Below, in pieces: positions 11,196 to 23,412 of a stretch of DNA of 64,000 nucleotides. Source of the DNA: Phaseolus vulgaris (Eukaryota > Streptophyta > Magnoliopsida > Fabales > Fabaceae); the NCBI RefSeq assembly GCF_000499845.2, contig NC_023749.2, forward strand, positions 28,470,381 to 28,534,380, given 5' to 3'. The translations under genes were made by a program, and so were the position numbers. The notes under the pieces were generated by a model. It saw only the letters and a program-made list of their open reading frames with translations, was not told the origin of the DNA and ran no database searches. Numbering within the stretch: the first letter of the stretch is position 1; the number at the start of each line of letters is the position of its first letter.

Positions 11196-11810
11196 ATCCG
11201 GTGCCTCCGATCGCCGAAAGACGATGAGGACTTTAAAAACTTTAACTGGTGCCTCCAATCGCCGAAAAACGATGAGGACTTAAAAACTTTAACTGGTACC
11301 TCCAATCGCCGAAAAACGATGAGGACTTGAAAACTTTAACTGGTGCCTCCAATCGCCGAAAAACGATGAGGACTTAAAAACTTTAACTGATGCCTCCAAT
11401 TGCCGAAAAACGATGAGGACTTAAAAACTTTACTGATGCCTCCAATCGCCGAAAAACGATGAGGACTTAAAAACTTTTACTGGTGCCTCCAATCGCCGAA
11501 AAACGACGAGGACTTAAAAACTTTACTGATGCCTCCAATCGCCGAAAAACGATGAGGACTTAAAAACTTTACTGATGCCTCCAATCGCCGAAAAATGATG
11601 AGGACTTAAAAACTTTTACTGGTGCCTCCAATCGCCGAAAAACGATGAGGACTTAAAAACTTTACTGGTGCCTCCAATCGCCGAAAAACCATGAGGACTT
11701 AAAAAGTTTACTGGTGCCTCCAATCGCCGAAAAACGATGAGGACTTAAAAACTTTAACTGGTGCCTCCAATCGCCGAAAAACGATGAGGACTTAAAAACT
11801 TTTTAGAAAG
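11196..11810. repeat. Tandem repeat, 13 units of about 46 bases
   Basis: Thirteen head-to-tail units share the core CCAATCGCCGAAAAACGATG, with one to three differences per unit and length shifts of one to two bases. The array lies between the convergent 3' ends of pol and the accessory gene. E3 has only about five units at 33,815-34,030, so copy number varies. Hypervariable post-pol repeats are known in the Tat lineage. Confidence 0.93.
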
Positions 11811-12043
11811 CACGCGATATATCTTTACTCGCCTTAAATCACGTACAAGTGACAAGGTCTTTCTTCAAAACTTTTGGAAAATAGCACACATGCAATCTGA
11901 AAACGCCTTGTACTTTGAAAACTTTTCTTTTATTGGGTGGCCTCGTTAAAAACCTTCCTTAGGGAAAAAAGAGTGCCCCCTTCAGACTGTTTCATCAGAG
12001 ACATTGTAATATGACTTTGTGTTTGTCTTTACTTACAAAGCTC
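11811..12043 (-). other. Post-pol region with conserved 65-base block
   Basis: The minus strand at about 11,925-11,990 holds GAAGGGGGCACTCTTTTTTC, then GGTTTTTAACGAGGCCACCC, then AATAAAAG. The same block follows pol in E3 (33,630-33,690) and element C (48,992-49,050). It may include a poly(A) signal. Confidence 0.6.
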
Positions 12044-14482
12044 TTAACTATAGTACAACTTCAGGTGTGTGGCGTTCCAGGTGCGAGGAATCGCCCCTCC
12101 TTCCAGCGTCTCTAAGCGGTAGGCGCCGTTCCCGAGCGCCTCGGTTATTCTGAACGGTCCAGTCCACTTGGGTGACAGTTTATTCTCCATCTCGTACTGG
12201 TGGGCCTTCCTCATCACCAAGTCGCCTTCTCTAAACTGCCTTGGCATCACCTTCGAGTTGTATCTTCGTTCAACCCTTCTCTTCACGGCTTCAGCCTTCA
12301 ACCTCGCCTCTTCCCTGACCTCATCCAGTAGATCCAGGTTCAGCTTTCTCTCTTCATTCGAGTCTTCCTCTACGAAGTTCTGGAATCTCGGCGAGCTCTC
12401 CTGGATCTCCACTGGAATCATGGCATCACACCCACAGACCAAGCTGAACGGGGTCTCATGGGTTCCTGACTGCTCGGTGGTGTGGTACGCCCAGACTATA
12501 CGGGGCACCTCCTCAGCCCAACTTCCCTTGGCTTTCTCAAGCCTTCTCAACAACACCCGATTAGCTGACTCCACCTGGCCATTTGTCTGAGGGTGCTCGA
12601 CGGATGCAAACACTTGTTGAATTCCCACCCCTTCGCAAAGCTTCTTCAACAGGTGGCTTGCAAACTGCGTCCCATTATCCGACACCAGGCGTTTAGGCAC
12701 TCCAAACCGGCACACGATGTTCTTCCACACGAAACCTTTGATCTTGTGTGCGGTGATCTGGGCCACTGGTTCTGCTTCAATCCACTTGATGAAATACTCG
12801 ATCGCCACCACCAAGTACTTCATCTGCCTGATCGCCAGCGGAAAAGGTCCCAGGATGTCGATTCCCCAGGTATGAAATGGCCAAGGGCTATAGATCGATT
12901 TCAACTCCTCGGGAGGTGCCTTGTGCCAATCGGCGTGCTGTTGGCATTGTTTGCAACACTGGGCATATTTCTTGCAATCTTCTCTCATCGATGGCCAGTA
13001 GTAGCCTGCACGGAGAGTCCTCGCGGCCAGGGCTCGACCCCCAACGTGGCTTCCGCGTATAACCTCGTGGAGCTCTGCCATGATCCTCGTGCACTTCTCG
13101 CCGTGTACGCATTCCAGGAGCGGGTGAGTGAACCCAAACCTGTACAGATCGCCATCAATCAATGTGTACTTGCTGGAATTTTTCTTTACCTTCCTAGCTT
13201 CTGTCGGATCCAGTGGGAGGAGGCCATCTGCCAGGCACCGCTTGTACTGTGTTATCCAAGTGTCTGGCTCATGGGTGGCGCAGACCTGCATCACATTCAC
13301 CTTCTCTCCTCGACATGCTCTAATTCTCGGCGATCTCAGAGTTTCTTGCGTCAAGGACTTATGGCTTCTCGCTGCTTTCTTCGTCGACTTGCTTATCTGA
13401 AGGACCAGGTGATCTGCTACAAATGCCCTTGGCGTCTTCAGAGTTTCTTGAATCACCGTCCTCTGCCTACCCCCCTTGCCTGAGCTAGCGAGCTTAGCAA
13501 GCAAGTCAGCTCGGGCATTCTGCTCTCTGGGCACATGTACTACTTCAAAGGAGGCAAAGGAACTCCTCAATTCCTGCACATATGCCAAGTAAGCCGCCAT
13601 TTGTGGATCTTTAGCCTGGAACTCGCCTGTTACTTGCCCCGTGACCAGCAGCGAGTCACTCTTAGCCATCAGCACCCTAGCTCCCATCTCCTTGGCCAGC
13701 AAAATTCCGGCGATCAGCGCCTCATACTCTGCTTGATTGTTACTCGCCTTGAAGGCAAATCTCAAAGATTGTTCGATCAGCACGCCGTTGGGTCCCTCCA
13801 ATATGACTCCAGCACCGCTGCCCTGCTGGTTCGACGATCCATCCACTGAAAGTACCCAACGGAAATCGTCTCCTTCAACCCGCGTCGCCTCTGATGAGAG
13901 CTCAACCACGAAATCTGCAAAGATTTGCCCCTTGATCGGGCCTCGGGGCTCATATTTAATATCAAACTCTGACAACTCTACTGCCCACTTCACCATCCTT
14001 CCCGCAACGTCAGGTTTCTTCAAGACCTTCTGGATGGGCAGGTCAGTCATCACCAGTATTGTGAAACTATGGAAGTAGTGGCGCAACCTCCTCGCCGAAA
14101 ATACCACGACCAGTGCAGCCTTCTCCAGGGCCTGATATCTCGTTTCTGGGCCCTGCAACACCTTGCTCACAAAATAAATAGACTTCTGAGCCTGATCTTG
14201 ATCCTGGGCGAGCACCGCACTCACCGCCCTCTCAGTCACAACAAAATACAACCTGAGAGGGATTCCCACCAGCGGTTTGCACAGAACCGGCGGGCTCGCC
14301 AGATACTTCTTCAGTTTGACGAAAGCTTCCTCGCACTCTTTCGTCCAAACAAACTTATTATTGCGCCGCAGACATTGAAAACAGGGATGCCCCTTTTCTC
14401 CGCTAGCTGACACGAAGCGAGATAGGGCTGCCATCCGACCTGTTAGCTGCTGGACTTCTTTCACCGTAGCTGGGCTCCTCAT
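12044..14482 (-). pseudogene. E2 pol, RNase H to integrase part (812 codons open)
   Basis: This open frame covers the connection region, a gypsy RNase H (about residues 65-200), a second archaeal-type RNase H (about 205-335, VDGSSNQQGSGAG and NNQAEYEALIAG), a zinc-binding HHCC integrase head (CCKQCQQH) and an integrase core with D in GIDILGP, D in SDNGTQF and E in NGQVESANRVL. It ends with KWTGPFRITEALGNGAYRLE, a chromodomain-free tail. Two RNase H domains are typical of the Tat lineage. It is out of frame with the upstream RT because about 20 bases appear lost at 14,479-14,484, after EANPD. The frame itself is undamaged. Confidence 0.9.
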
Positions 14483-16670
14483 CCGTCTGGGTTGGCTTCT
14501 ATTCCTCTTTCAGTCAAGAGGAAACCCAAAAACTTTCCAGCCTCCACGCCGAAAATGCATTTCTCCGGATTGAGCTTTAACTTGAACTTGGCGATCGTCG
14601 TGAACAATTCTTCCAAGTCTGCAACGTGCTTGCTTTTTTCCTGCGAGGTCACGACCATGTCATCGACGTACGCTTGCACGTTCCTTCCCAGCATTGGTGC
14701 AAGTACTCGATCCATCAGCCTCTGGTATGTGGCCCCCGCGTTCTTCAGCCCAAACGGCATCACCTTATAGCAGTAGCACGATCTCTCCGTCATGAAGGCT
14801 GTCTTCTCTTCATCCATGGGATGCATCTTGATCTGATTGTATCCCGAGAAGGCATCCAGGAAACTCAGCAACTTGCACCTTGCAGCACTATCGACCAGGG
14901 CATCAATGCTTGGTAAAGGGTACGAATCCTTTGGGTAAGCTTTGTTCAGGTCGGTGAAATCGACGCACATGCGCCATTTCCCGTTACTCTTCTTTACCAG
15001 CACGACATTTGCCAGCCATTCAGGGTACTGGACTTCCCTTATGTGGCCTGCAGCGAGGAGTTTCTGTGTTTCGTCCCTGATCGCCTGCCTCCTCTCCTCG
15101 TTGAACTTTCTTCTCCTTTGTCGCACTGGTTTCACCAAGTTGTCCATCGCCAGATGATGGCACAAGAAGTCGGGATCAATCCCGGGCATGTCCGAAGCGG
15201 ACCATGCAAACGCGTCCAGATGCCGCTCAATCACCTTGGCGATCTGGTCCTGGAGCTCGACCTCCAAAGATCTTCCCAGCTTGAAGATCTTTCCTTCGAT
15301 CTCCTTTTCGAGCCACTGCTCGACAGGTTTTGGCCTGGATTCTCTGGCGATCACCGCCCTGGCGATTCCCTGCTCCCTCGCTTCCTCAGGGCGATTCCGC
15401 TCCTCTTCCTCCTCCCGACCAGCATTCTTCTCCCCCAGCTTAGCGTCCACCATCTTCACATCTCTTCCGGCGGCCTCCTCTGTTACCGTCGATCTGGGCT
15501 TCACACCGGGAGGTGGGGTGGTTGTTACATAACTCACCGACCTCTTGTTTTTCAGGCTATTCTCATAGCACTTTTTCGCTTCTTTCTGATCAGACTTGAT
15601 CGTGATCACCACCCCCTCCATAGACGGCAACTTTACCTTCATATGCCGGGTCGACGGGATTGCGCCTATCCTGTTAAGCGTGGGCCTTCCCAACAGGATG
15701 TTGTATGCTGAAGGAGCGTTCACAATGAGGTACTTGATTTTCTCCGTCCTCGACCCAGCCTCATCTGTAAACGTGGTTCTCAGCTCAATGTACCCCCTGC
15801 CCTCCACCTGGTCACCGGCGAACCCATATAGGCACCCTCCATAGGGCCTTAGCTGGTCAAGGGGCAACTCCAGCTGCGTGAAAGTCGGCCAGAACATCAC
15901 GTCTGCCGAGCTTCCTTGGTCCACCAGAACTCTGTGGACTTTCCTTCCCGCTGTAACCAACGAAATAACTATGGGGTCGTTGTCATGGGGCACAACGTCC
16001 CGAAGATCCTGTTTGGTGAACGTAATGTCCACTTCCGGCGAGTGATCTTCAAACATATCCACTATCATCACCGATCGCGCGTACTTCTTCCTCTGCGATG
16101 CGGTGCATCCACCACCCGAGAAGCCCCCTGCAATGGTGTGGATCTCCCCGTGGATAGGCATCTCGTGTTGCTGGGCTTCTCCACCTGCTGGCTGGGAACT
16201 CGACGCTCCCCCCGTCCTCCTGTCCAGCAGATAGTCATTTAGGAACCCGCTCTTAACCAGATCGTCGAGCTGATATCCCAAGGACAAACACGAGTCCAAA
16301 GTGTGGCCAAAACATTGGTGGAACTCACACCAGGCATCCGGCTTTGACCCCAGCACCTTGTCGCCCACCTTCTCAGGCGCTTTCAACCTAGCAGATATAT
16401 TAGGAATGGCGATCAGGTCCGCTAGCCCCATGACAAATTTGTGCTTAGGCGGGCGATTGTATTCCCGGCGTGCTGGTTGCTGGCGCCCCTGGCTCCTCCC
16501 CTTGTTCCTCCTGTCGTAAGGATGGCGAGTCCTCTGGTCCTTCCTGGCCGCCGCCGCTGTTTCCAGCACCCTCTGCGGCTGGATCCTGGTCTGGGCATGG
16601 CCTGGCGGGAGCCACGCTGCCTCTCTTCTCGGCGACTTCACTCTCGTCGGCGATGTGAGCCACCGCGAGT
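14479..16670 (-). pseudogene. E2 gag C-terminus, protease and reverse transcriptase
   Basis: Read from the right, it holds a Cys/His motif CEFHQCFGHTLDSC, a retropepsin-like stretch with VLVDQGSSADVMF, a linker, and an RT with WLANVVLVKKSNGKWRMCVD, LDAFSGYNQIKMHP, VMPFGLKNAGATYQRL and the catalytic YVDDMVV. The protease has DQG where DTG or DGG is common. The frame differs from the gag N-terminus because of a two-base loss near 16,598, and from the RNase H frame at 14,480. Apart from those two breaks it is open. Confidence 0.9.
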
Positions 16671-17428
16671 CGCCTGACTTCAGCAAACGTCGCGGGGTGA
16701 GCCCTGATCAAGGCCTCGCAGAATGGTCCTGGCTGCACGCCCTTCTTGAAGGCATAGACCAGCATTTCTTCATCCTTGGCCGGCGATCGGACCATCTGCG
16801 CTCCAAAGCGATTCAGGTAATCTCTGAGGGACTCTCCCTGGTACTGCCTTATATCAAACAGATCATAAGACACCCTGGGCGGTGCCTTATTCACGATGTA
16901 CTGCTCAACAAAGATCTTCGAGAACTGTTGAAGATTGGTTATGTGGCCGTTAGGCAGGCTCACAAACCACTCCATCGCCGTTCCCTGGAGCGTACTCACG
17001 AACATCTTGCAGTAGACGGCGTCTGACCCTCCCGACAGCATCATCTGCGTATGGAACGTGGTTAGATGAGCCTCTGGATCCTCCACGCCGGTAAAGACAG
17101 CCTTAACCGGAACCACGCTCGTGGGAATAGGCGTGTCAGTAATCGCCTGAACAAAAGGCATTGGGAAAACACGAGGTGGCGTCGACGGCGCCACCTCTTC
17201 AGCAGAAGAACGCCCTTGCTGCTCCCGAAGAGCTTGACGCAGCTCCTCAGTCACCTTGCGAGAGGCGACCAGGTCCTCATGCATTCTCGCCTGCTCTACG
17301 CGTGAGGCCTCCACAGTTGCCTGCAACGAACGCATCATCTCTGCCATCTGCGCCATGGTCATGGCGGCGGCGCCTTCGTCAGCAACGGGCGCAACTGGAC
17401 TTGAACGATTGCTTCTCATTTTTCTCAT
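16598..17428 (-). pseudogene. E2 gag N-terminal part
   Basis: The frame starts near 17,419 (MRSNRSSPVAP). A short coiled coil is followed by the retrotransposon gag core, with GVEDPEAHLTTFHTQMMLSG, AMEWFVSLPNGHI and LRDYLNRFGAQM. This is the capsid-like part of the particle. It goes out of frame near 16,598, as shown by comparison with E3. Confidence 0.88.
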
Positions 17429-17814
17429 GAACTCAGCGAATCTCGGAATGCAGCGAACGACACCTCAACCACGATCGATTCAGCGATCAGTCGGAGAAAA
17501 CTGTGCGAAACTGCGCAAGAGAACTCAAGAACACCGTAAACCTTCAAAGAAAACCACGACTTCACCAGAAACCAGCGCTTCCCCACGGACAACCAAACGA
17601 GCGAAAGAACTTCGAACTCCACCAAACAAATTACGCGCAAACAGCAGTAAAACCTCACCTCACCGATCGAAAACCCAAACGAACGGTATAAAACGCGAAC
17701 TCACCGAACGAAACTCAAGCAAACAGCGAGCGATGGTTGCACCAGCACACAACCACGCAGAAAACTTCGAAAACCTCCAAGAACTCACGCTGTGGATGGG
17801 AGCAAGTTTTACAC
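17429..17814 (-). other. E2 gag leader
   Basis: About 390 bases between the primer binding site and gag. No gene is seen. E3 has a related leader at 29,196-29,546. Confidence 0.7.
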
Positions 17815-17832
17815 GGCCCCACGGTGGGCGCC
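17815..17832 (-). other. Primer binding site of E2
   Basis: The minus strand reads GGCGCCCACCGTGGGGCC three bases after the LTR end. The same site follows the LTRs at 29,174, 55,718 and 60,643, and with one change at 40,214. I do not assign the tRNA. Confidence 0.8.
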
Positions 17833-17835
17833 TGA

Positions 17836-18617
17836 TGATCCTGCCTGTTGACCAGAACGCTGGAAACTGCCTCGTCAAAGGATCGACGTGTGCACCGCTT
17901 CGAACCTCCGTTCCTCATCGAGATCCACCTCAAGAACCTGCAAAGAAACAGAGCGGCGCCGCTGCAGCCGATCGCACTCCAACGCCCAAGTCAGTGACAG
18001 TATCACCAAATACTAAGAGAACAAGAACCGTGCAAATCCTCTCTCACAGTCAGCTCTACAACTCGCAAGCATAAAGAGTATAAACTGAACATGCGTACCT
18101 CAGAAAGTCTGTTGAGAACTCTTATATACCTGGTTGTTTTCTCTCTCCTGGCAGTTACAGACCTGGACACGTGGCTTGCATCCAGTCGTACACGTGCCAT
18201 CATCTGGAGCCTCCTTGACTTGGCGCTGCTTCTACTCTCATTTTGGCTAAGTTACTTATGCATGGTACTGCCCAGTGCATAGCTAACTTGGGAGTGCGAT
18301 CTCTACTGGAGTTGGCGAGTTAGGGTGTCCTCATACACCTTCCCTGTGGTCTCGCCGGCCGCCTTCATAACTTACTTCTCCTTCATCTTCGGCGATGTGC
18401 TTGCTCTGGCGATCTCCTGAAACTACATCTGGCGACTTCATCTTTAACCTGGTGATCGCCGATTCTGGTAAGCTGGAGATCGGAACACGCCAATTTAACA
18501 ACTGGCGACTACACGAGCCCCCCGACTTCCTTCCCTTTTGCCAACCTGGCACCTTGCCAACACGCCTATACTGTAGCAGGGTGCCACGTCATCACTCCCG
18601 ACCACCAGGGCGGTACA
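17836..18617 (-). repeat. 5' LTR of E2
   Basis: A 782-base LTR read on the minus strand from TGTACCGCCC to GGATCA. TATATAAG lies at 18,121-18,128, with two CACGTG boxes upstream at 18,168-18,173 and 18,191-18,196. This is the promoter for gag-pol. Confidence 0.93.
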
Positions 18618-18622
18618 CAATT
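18618..18622. other. Target site duplication of gypsy-E2, right copy
   Basis: caatt, identical to 6145-6149. Confidence 0.95.
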
Positions 18623-19399
18623 CAATTCCTATGTATTTAATTTCACAATTCCCATAGGCAATGTGTTCCCGTAGAAAATGGTGTCTTATCTCAATATGCT
18701 TAGTTCTATAGTGCATAACTAGATTTTTAATCAGGTTAATAGCACACATATTATCACATAAGATAGGTATCCTACTTAACACAATACCAAAGTCACTTAA
18801 CAATTGTTTTAACCATAGAGTTTGGGCATAACAACTTCCTGTTGCAATGTATTCTGCCCCGACTGTGGAGAGAGCTACACATGCTTGTTTTTTGCAGTGC
18901 CAAGATATTAAGCTTGACCCAAGCATATGACAAGTTCCACTTGTGCTTTTTCTATCAATTTTACAACCTACAAAATGTGAGTTAGAAAAACCAATCAAAC
19001 ATAAAGATACATTACATGGATACCATAGACCAACTTCTTTGGTTCCTTGTAAGTATTTCAGAATTCTTTTAGCATTAAAATGTGACTCCTTGGGTGCAGA
19101 TTGGAACCTGGCACACATACAAACAATAATCATTATATCAGGTCTACTAACTGTTAGATACAATAAAGAACCGATTAAACCTCTGTACTTAGTTTGATCA
19201 ACCGGCTTTCCAAAAGGGTGTTGATCAAGATGACAACTTGTAGAAATATGTGTGCTTATTGCTTTGCACTGATCCATCTATAATTTCTTCAAAAGGTCTT
19301 TGCAATATTTGGCTTGATTTTGAAGTTCCCATCTTTTAGCTGTTTAACTTGCAGACCAAGGAAATAATTAAGGTCCCCCATCATAAACATTTCAAATTC
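18623..19399 (-). pseudogene. Copia-1 pol, RT end and RNase H
   Basis: The minus strand gives the copia RNase H region with KYRGLIGSLLYLTVSRPDI, RILKYLQGTKEVGLWYP, KSTSGTCHMLGSSLISWHCK, YIATGSCYAQTLWLKQLL and HIEIRHHFLREHI. Upstream at 19,270-19,399 lies the RT end. It is interrupted by the dimeric gypsy at 19,400. Related codons are at 40,770-41,600 in copia-2. Confidence 0.88.
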
Positions 19400-20357
19400 T
19401 AATACAATCCAAGCCAATAAGGAGATGATCAAGGACTCACATGACCATTCACACTATGAGATGTCATCTCAACTTTCAAGTGAAGACCCCACCAAGGATC
19501 TAGCCGACCTCACCCGAAGAAGAAATGGGCAAAGATCAGAACATCAAATGTTCTTCCTACTAGTCTTCTTACGAATAAAACAAGTTGTAAATAAATTTGG
19601 CTCACTTTAGGGGTCCAAATAGCAAGATAGGCTAGAATAGGTGCCTTTAACACAATAGAGGTGTACATATCATTTTAGCTTGTTTTTGACCTAGTTTCTA
19701 GAAGAACAAGCCTAAGGTGTGCTTTGACTTAGTCAAACCCTAAAGGCAACCCCATTTTTAGGTTTCCCATCCTACCTTTGCTTATTGTTTTCCAAGGCAC
19801 CATCTCCTATAAATAGGGTGCCATACTCCTTGTATTTTACATATTGAATTTGAATAGAAAAGTTACTCTGCACAATTTTTGTGACGTATTAGTGAGACTT
19901 GTTTCCTCTTAGCATTAGGTCTCATCTTGAGTGATTGAGAGCTCTCAAGTGGCGGCCATCAACATTTATCTTGGAGGAAAACCACACTCCAAGTGGCTTG
20001 ATCCACCGCTCTTCCATCACATAAGTTTTTCCTTCCTTCTTCTTTTCCATTCTTTCCATTATTCCATTTATCTTTGTGTTCTTATGTTCTTATTTTCATC
20101 CATTTTCAATTCGACTTTCATTATGTTCTTGTGTTTCCTTCCATGCTCCTTTACATTTCGCCCTTCATCATCAATCACCGTATTCTTGTACTTTTCCTTT
20201 GCCCTCTAGAAGTAAAACTTACACGTACTTAACCACTGGGTTAAGTTCGTGTCCAGTGGGGATCTTCTTTGGGTTCTCACCATATAATTGCTAAAAAATC
20301 TCAATATAAGTAAAGTGTCACATTTAAAATGAAGCAACCTAAAATTAACTCACATCA
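19400..20357 (+). repeat. Left LTR of the dimeric gypsy
   Basis: It begins TAATACAATCC (expected TG mutated to TA) and ends CTCACATCA. A TATAAATA box lies at 19,808-19,815. Similarity to the right LTR (25,017-26,015) is only moderate, roughly 80-85% by eye in the parts I compared. Confidence 0.82.
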
Positions 20358-20359
20358 TA

Positions 20360-20372
20360 TGGTATTCAGAGC
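20360..20372 (+). other. Primer binding site of the dimeric gypsy
   Basis: TGGTATTCAGAGC, two bases after the LTR, resembles the initiator-Met tRNA site TGGTATCAGAGC. Confidence 0.7.
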
Positions 20373-21167
20373 TTAGGTTTTTTGAGCATATTTACATTGA
20401 GTTGATTTGGCACTTTACTTTTCTTGCAGCTTTAAATTCTTTCCTTTACATTCAAGCAAATTTAAATTCTTGCCTTTACATTCAAGCAATTTTAAATTCT
20501 TGCCTTTACTTTCAGTAGAAGTAAATTTAAGTTCCAAACATAATTTTCAAGTGTTCATTTAATTTGAATCCCAAACATTTTGTAATAATTAGAGGTAAAT
20601 TAAAATATGCATGACAAAAATTATGGACATCTTATTTCCATAAATAAAAAAACAAGTATAAAAAAAGAGAAGTTGCACAAATTATTTTGTTCCAATCTTT
20701 TCAAGAGCAACATTTCGAAAATAGTGGATTCATTTTATTTGGCAAATTGATTTCAACCTTGTGAAATTTTTATCCTTTTGCTTTGACAATTTCTAAACAA
20801 AACAAAACTTCATTGTTAAAGGTTTAGTAAGTGTCTTAAAGTCTTTTGTGTGCTTCTCTTGCTTTTCTTTCTTTAAAGTTTTGTCATCATCTCTTTTTCC
20901 AACTTGGTTTAGCTTCTTTGTTTTGAGCTTTTCTTTTGTCTTTTAAAATTCTTTAGTTTTGTTGTGGTTCTTTTGAGATCAAGTGTTAAGGACTTTGTCC
21001 TTTTTCATTTGAGAGCTTGCAACACCAAGATAGACCTTTGTTGAGAAAAAATTCTTTTTAAGTGCTTTGTTCAATTCTCTTCTTTGCTACACAAAAGAAT
21101 GACACAACTAAGGAAAGAGTTATTAACTTTTCTTTCACTAATTGTTTGTTCTCTTTGTGCAATTTTT
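20373..21167 (+). other. AT-rich gag leader of the dimeric gypsy
   Basis: Untranslated leader without a gene. Three short near-copies of TTTAAATTCTTGCCTTTACA lie near 20,430-20,520. Confidence 0.65.
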
Positions 21168-22275
21168 ATGGCTAATCTTTCTTCGGGGGAATCATCCAAA
21201 CCTCAATCTCCCCAAAAGCCCTTTCTTATGGGTGAGCTTGCGACAACCAAAAGAGCATTAGCCCAAAAAGAAGAAGACATGTGACAATTGGAAGAGAGCT
21301 TGCAAAGGCTTGAAACGGCACAAACAAGACAACCAAGAGGAAGGAGGTGGGAGCAAAGAAGAGCCTCAAAGAGTTACTCCCATTATGGTAGCCAAAAAGA
21401 AGAGCAAGAGTGGAGGATGCACCAATATGATGAAAGGTGCCACCTACACTAACCATCCAAGCCCTCTTTCCCTTTTATTAAATTTCCAAGTATTAATAGG
21501 GAAAGTGATCCCGATGTATATCTAGGATAGGAAGCTAAGGTAGAACAAATTTTCAATATGTATGAGGTCCAAGATGACCAAAAAGTTAGGTTAGCTTCCC
21601 TATAATTTTTAGACTATGCCATGCAATAGTGGCACAAACTTGTAATGGACATTGGACTACACAAGAGGCCAACCACGGTCTCTTGGGATGATTTAAAGTT
21701 ATGCATGTGTGTGGTTTGTTCCTCCTCATTATAGGAAGGAACTCTTGTTGAAGCTCCAACGACTTCACCAAGGACCTAGGACTGTAGATGAGTACTTTAA
21801 AGATCTTGAAACTACTTTGACTAAAATTGACATGCACGAAAATGAGGAGTCAAATATAGCTAGATTTGTAACTGGTTTAAGAAGAGATGTGGTAGAACTT
21901 TATGAGTATTCCTCTTTGGAAAAGTTGGTTCACCTAGCCATCAAGGTTGAATCACAATTTTTAATGAAAACTTCTTTCAAAACAACTCATAATGATGGCT
22001 TCTACAAATCATCATGGAAGGATAAAAATCAAATTTCTTCAAAAACCTTTCCTTCCAATTTTGTAAAAGATTGCACTTACAATCCTAGAGTTTCTCAACC
22101 CTCAACTTCTATACCTAAGTCACCCACGAAAACCTCAAGTCGAAAATGTTTTAAATGTCTAGGTTTTGGGCACATAACAACCAATTGTCCTTCAATAAGA
22201 ACCATGAAGGTCAAAGGGGGGGTTGTCATGAGTGATCATAGCTCTCAAAGGACTAGGTCCCCCTACCTCTTATAG
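21168..22275 (+). pseudogene. gag, unit 1 of the dimeric gypsy
   Basis: It starts MANLSSGESSKPQSP. Decayed frames give a gag core (INRESDPDVYLG, YAMQ.WHKLVMDIGLHKRPT) and then an open stretch with YRKELLLKLQRLHQGPRTVD and DMHENEESNIARFVTGLRRD. A zinc knuckle CFKCLGFGHITTNC follows near 22,150. Several stops and frameshifts are present. Confidence 0.85.
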
Positions 22276-22319
22276 GAACCAAAGTGAGGAAGAGTATGAA
22301 ATTCCATGAGAGGGAGACA

Positions 22320-22800
22320 TGTTAGTAGTGAGGCCCATGCTTGGTAAAATCCAACAACCTTTTGATGAAAGTCAAAGAGAAAACATTTTTTCACACTAGG
22401 TGCCTCATTAATGACAAGTTGTGTTCCTTAATTGTGGATGGGGGTAGTTGTACAAATGTGGCAAGCACAAGAGTGGTGGAAAAACTTGGGTTACCCACCA
22501 TCTCTCATGCAAATCCCTACAAGCTCAAATGGCTTAGTAAAGAGGGGGAAATCTTGGTTAATAAACAAGTCCTCATGGCCTTCTCAATTGGAAAATATAA
22601 GGATGAGGTCTTGTGTGATGTTGTACCTATGGAAGCCACACATATTCTTCTAGGAAGGCCATGGTAATTTGATAAAAAGACTTTACATGATGGCCTTACT
22701 AACAACATTTCTTTTAGCTTCCATGGGCATAAGATCACCTTAAAATCTCTTTCTCCAAGAGAGGTCCATGAGGACCAAATAACAATGAAAAAAAAGAGAA
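22320..22800 (+). pseudogene. Protease, unit 1 of the dimeric gypsy
   Basis: CLINDKLCSLIVDGGSCTNV carries the active-site DGGS, and VVPMEATHILLGRPW carries the ILLGRPW motif of gypsy retropepsins. A lysine/glutamate-rich linker follows. RT should come next but is absent. Confidence 0.85.
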
Positions 22801-23228
22801 AATGAAAAAGAGAAAGAAAGAAAGGATAAAGCTAGTCACAAAATATCATCTTTCACAACTAAATCAATCATATTGACTTATGCCATGCTACAAACTGCAC
22901 CTCCAAGGTTTCCTTCTTCTCTGTCTTTTTCATTACCAAATAAATATAATTAGTTGACATCTTGGACAAAGAAAATTTGGCATGAACATCAAACACCTCC
23001 TAAGGGTTCTCATTTGAGAGGATTTTTATCACCAAGCCCTTTCTTCCCCAAATATTCTTTCCCAACATAGCTTGTAAGAAGAGTTTGCCTTTTTTAACTC
23101 CCCAAGCTCAATGAACATAAGTTTGTTTCACATACCACACCATGCACTATCTTATATGTGAACAAACTAACTATGTTATCTGCGGGAGTTCTAAATTCGA
23201 TGTTGAATTCTCTCAAACCTGGGGGTCA
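22801..23228 (+). other. 3' internal sequence of unit 1
   Basis: It joins the protease linker to the pol tail near 23,158-23,228 (LNSLKPGGHD), which reads into the LTR start. No RT or integrase is seen. The same join is in unit 2 at 24,641-25,016. Confidence 0.6.
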
Positions 23229-23412
23229 TGATACAATCCAAGCCAACAAGGAGATGACCAAGGACTCACATGACCATTCACACTATGAGAAGTCGTCTCA
23301 ACTTTCAAGTGAAGACCCCACCAAGGATCTAACCGACCTCACCAGAAGAAGAAATGGGCAAAGACCAGAACATCAAATTTTCTTCCTGCTAGTCTTTTTG
23401 GGAATAAAACAA
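23229..23412 (+). repeat. Truncated internal LTR start
   Basis: It begins TGATACAATCC and closely matches the first 180 bases of the left LTR (roughly 93%). It then breaks into gag of unit 2. This marks the join between the two units. Confidence 0.85.

Larger units (their letters stand above)
6150..18617 (-). mobile_element. Complete Ty3/gypsy element E2 (Tat-like), 12.5 kb
   Basis: On the minus strand the order is 5' LTR, primer binding site, gag, protease, RT, RNase H, a second RNase H, integrase, tandem repeats, antisense accessory gene, polypurine tract and 3' LTR. Perfect five-base target duplications flank it. The two LTRs differ by roughly nine substitutions plus one 28-base gap in about 754 aligned bases, which suggests a fairly recent insertion. 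Frameshifts in gag, at the RT/RNase H border and in the accessory gene mean it no longer encodes a full protein set. Confidence 0.95.

Noticed and set aside
10828..11330. Two repetitive open frames of 92 and 152 codons
   Set aside because: They exist only because the tandem repeat units lack stops; the unit lengths are not kept in frame across copies.
11196..11810. Regular repeats that could be mistaken for a CRISPR array
   Set aside because: Units are head-to-tail with no unique spacers, and the context is a plant retrotransposon.
12593..13483. Plus-strand 296-codon frame
   Set aside because: It is antisense to the integrase frame, with no own homology or start context.
15043..15711. Plus-strand 222-codon frame, and similar frames at 1010-1444, 2014-2544, 49,399-50,013 and 52,329-52,763
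   Set aside because: All mirror real codons of gag-pol or the accessory genes on the other strand.
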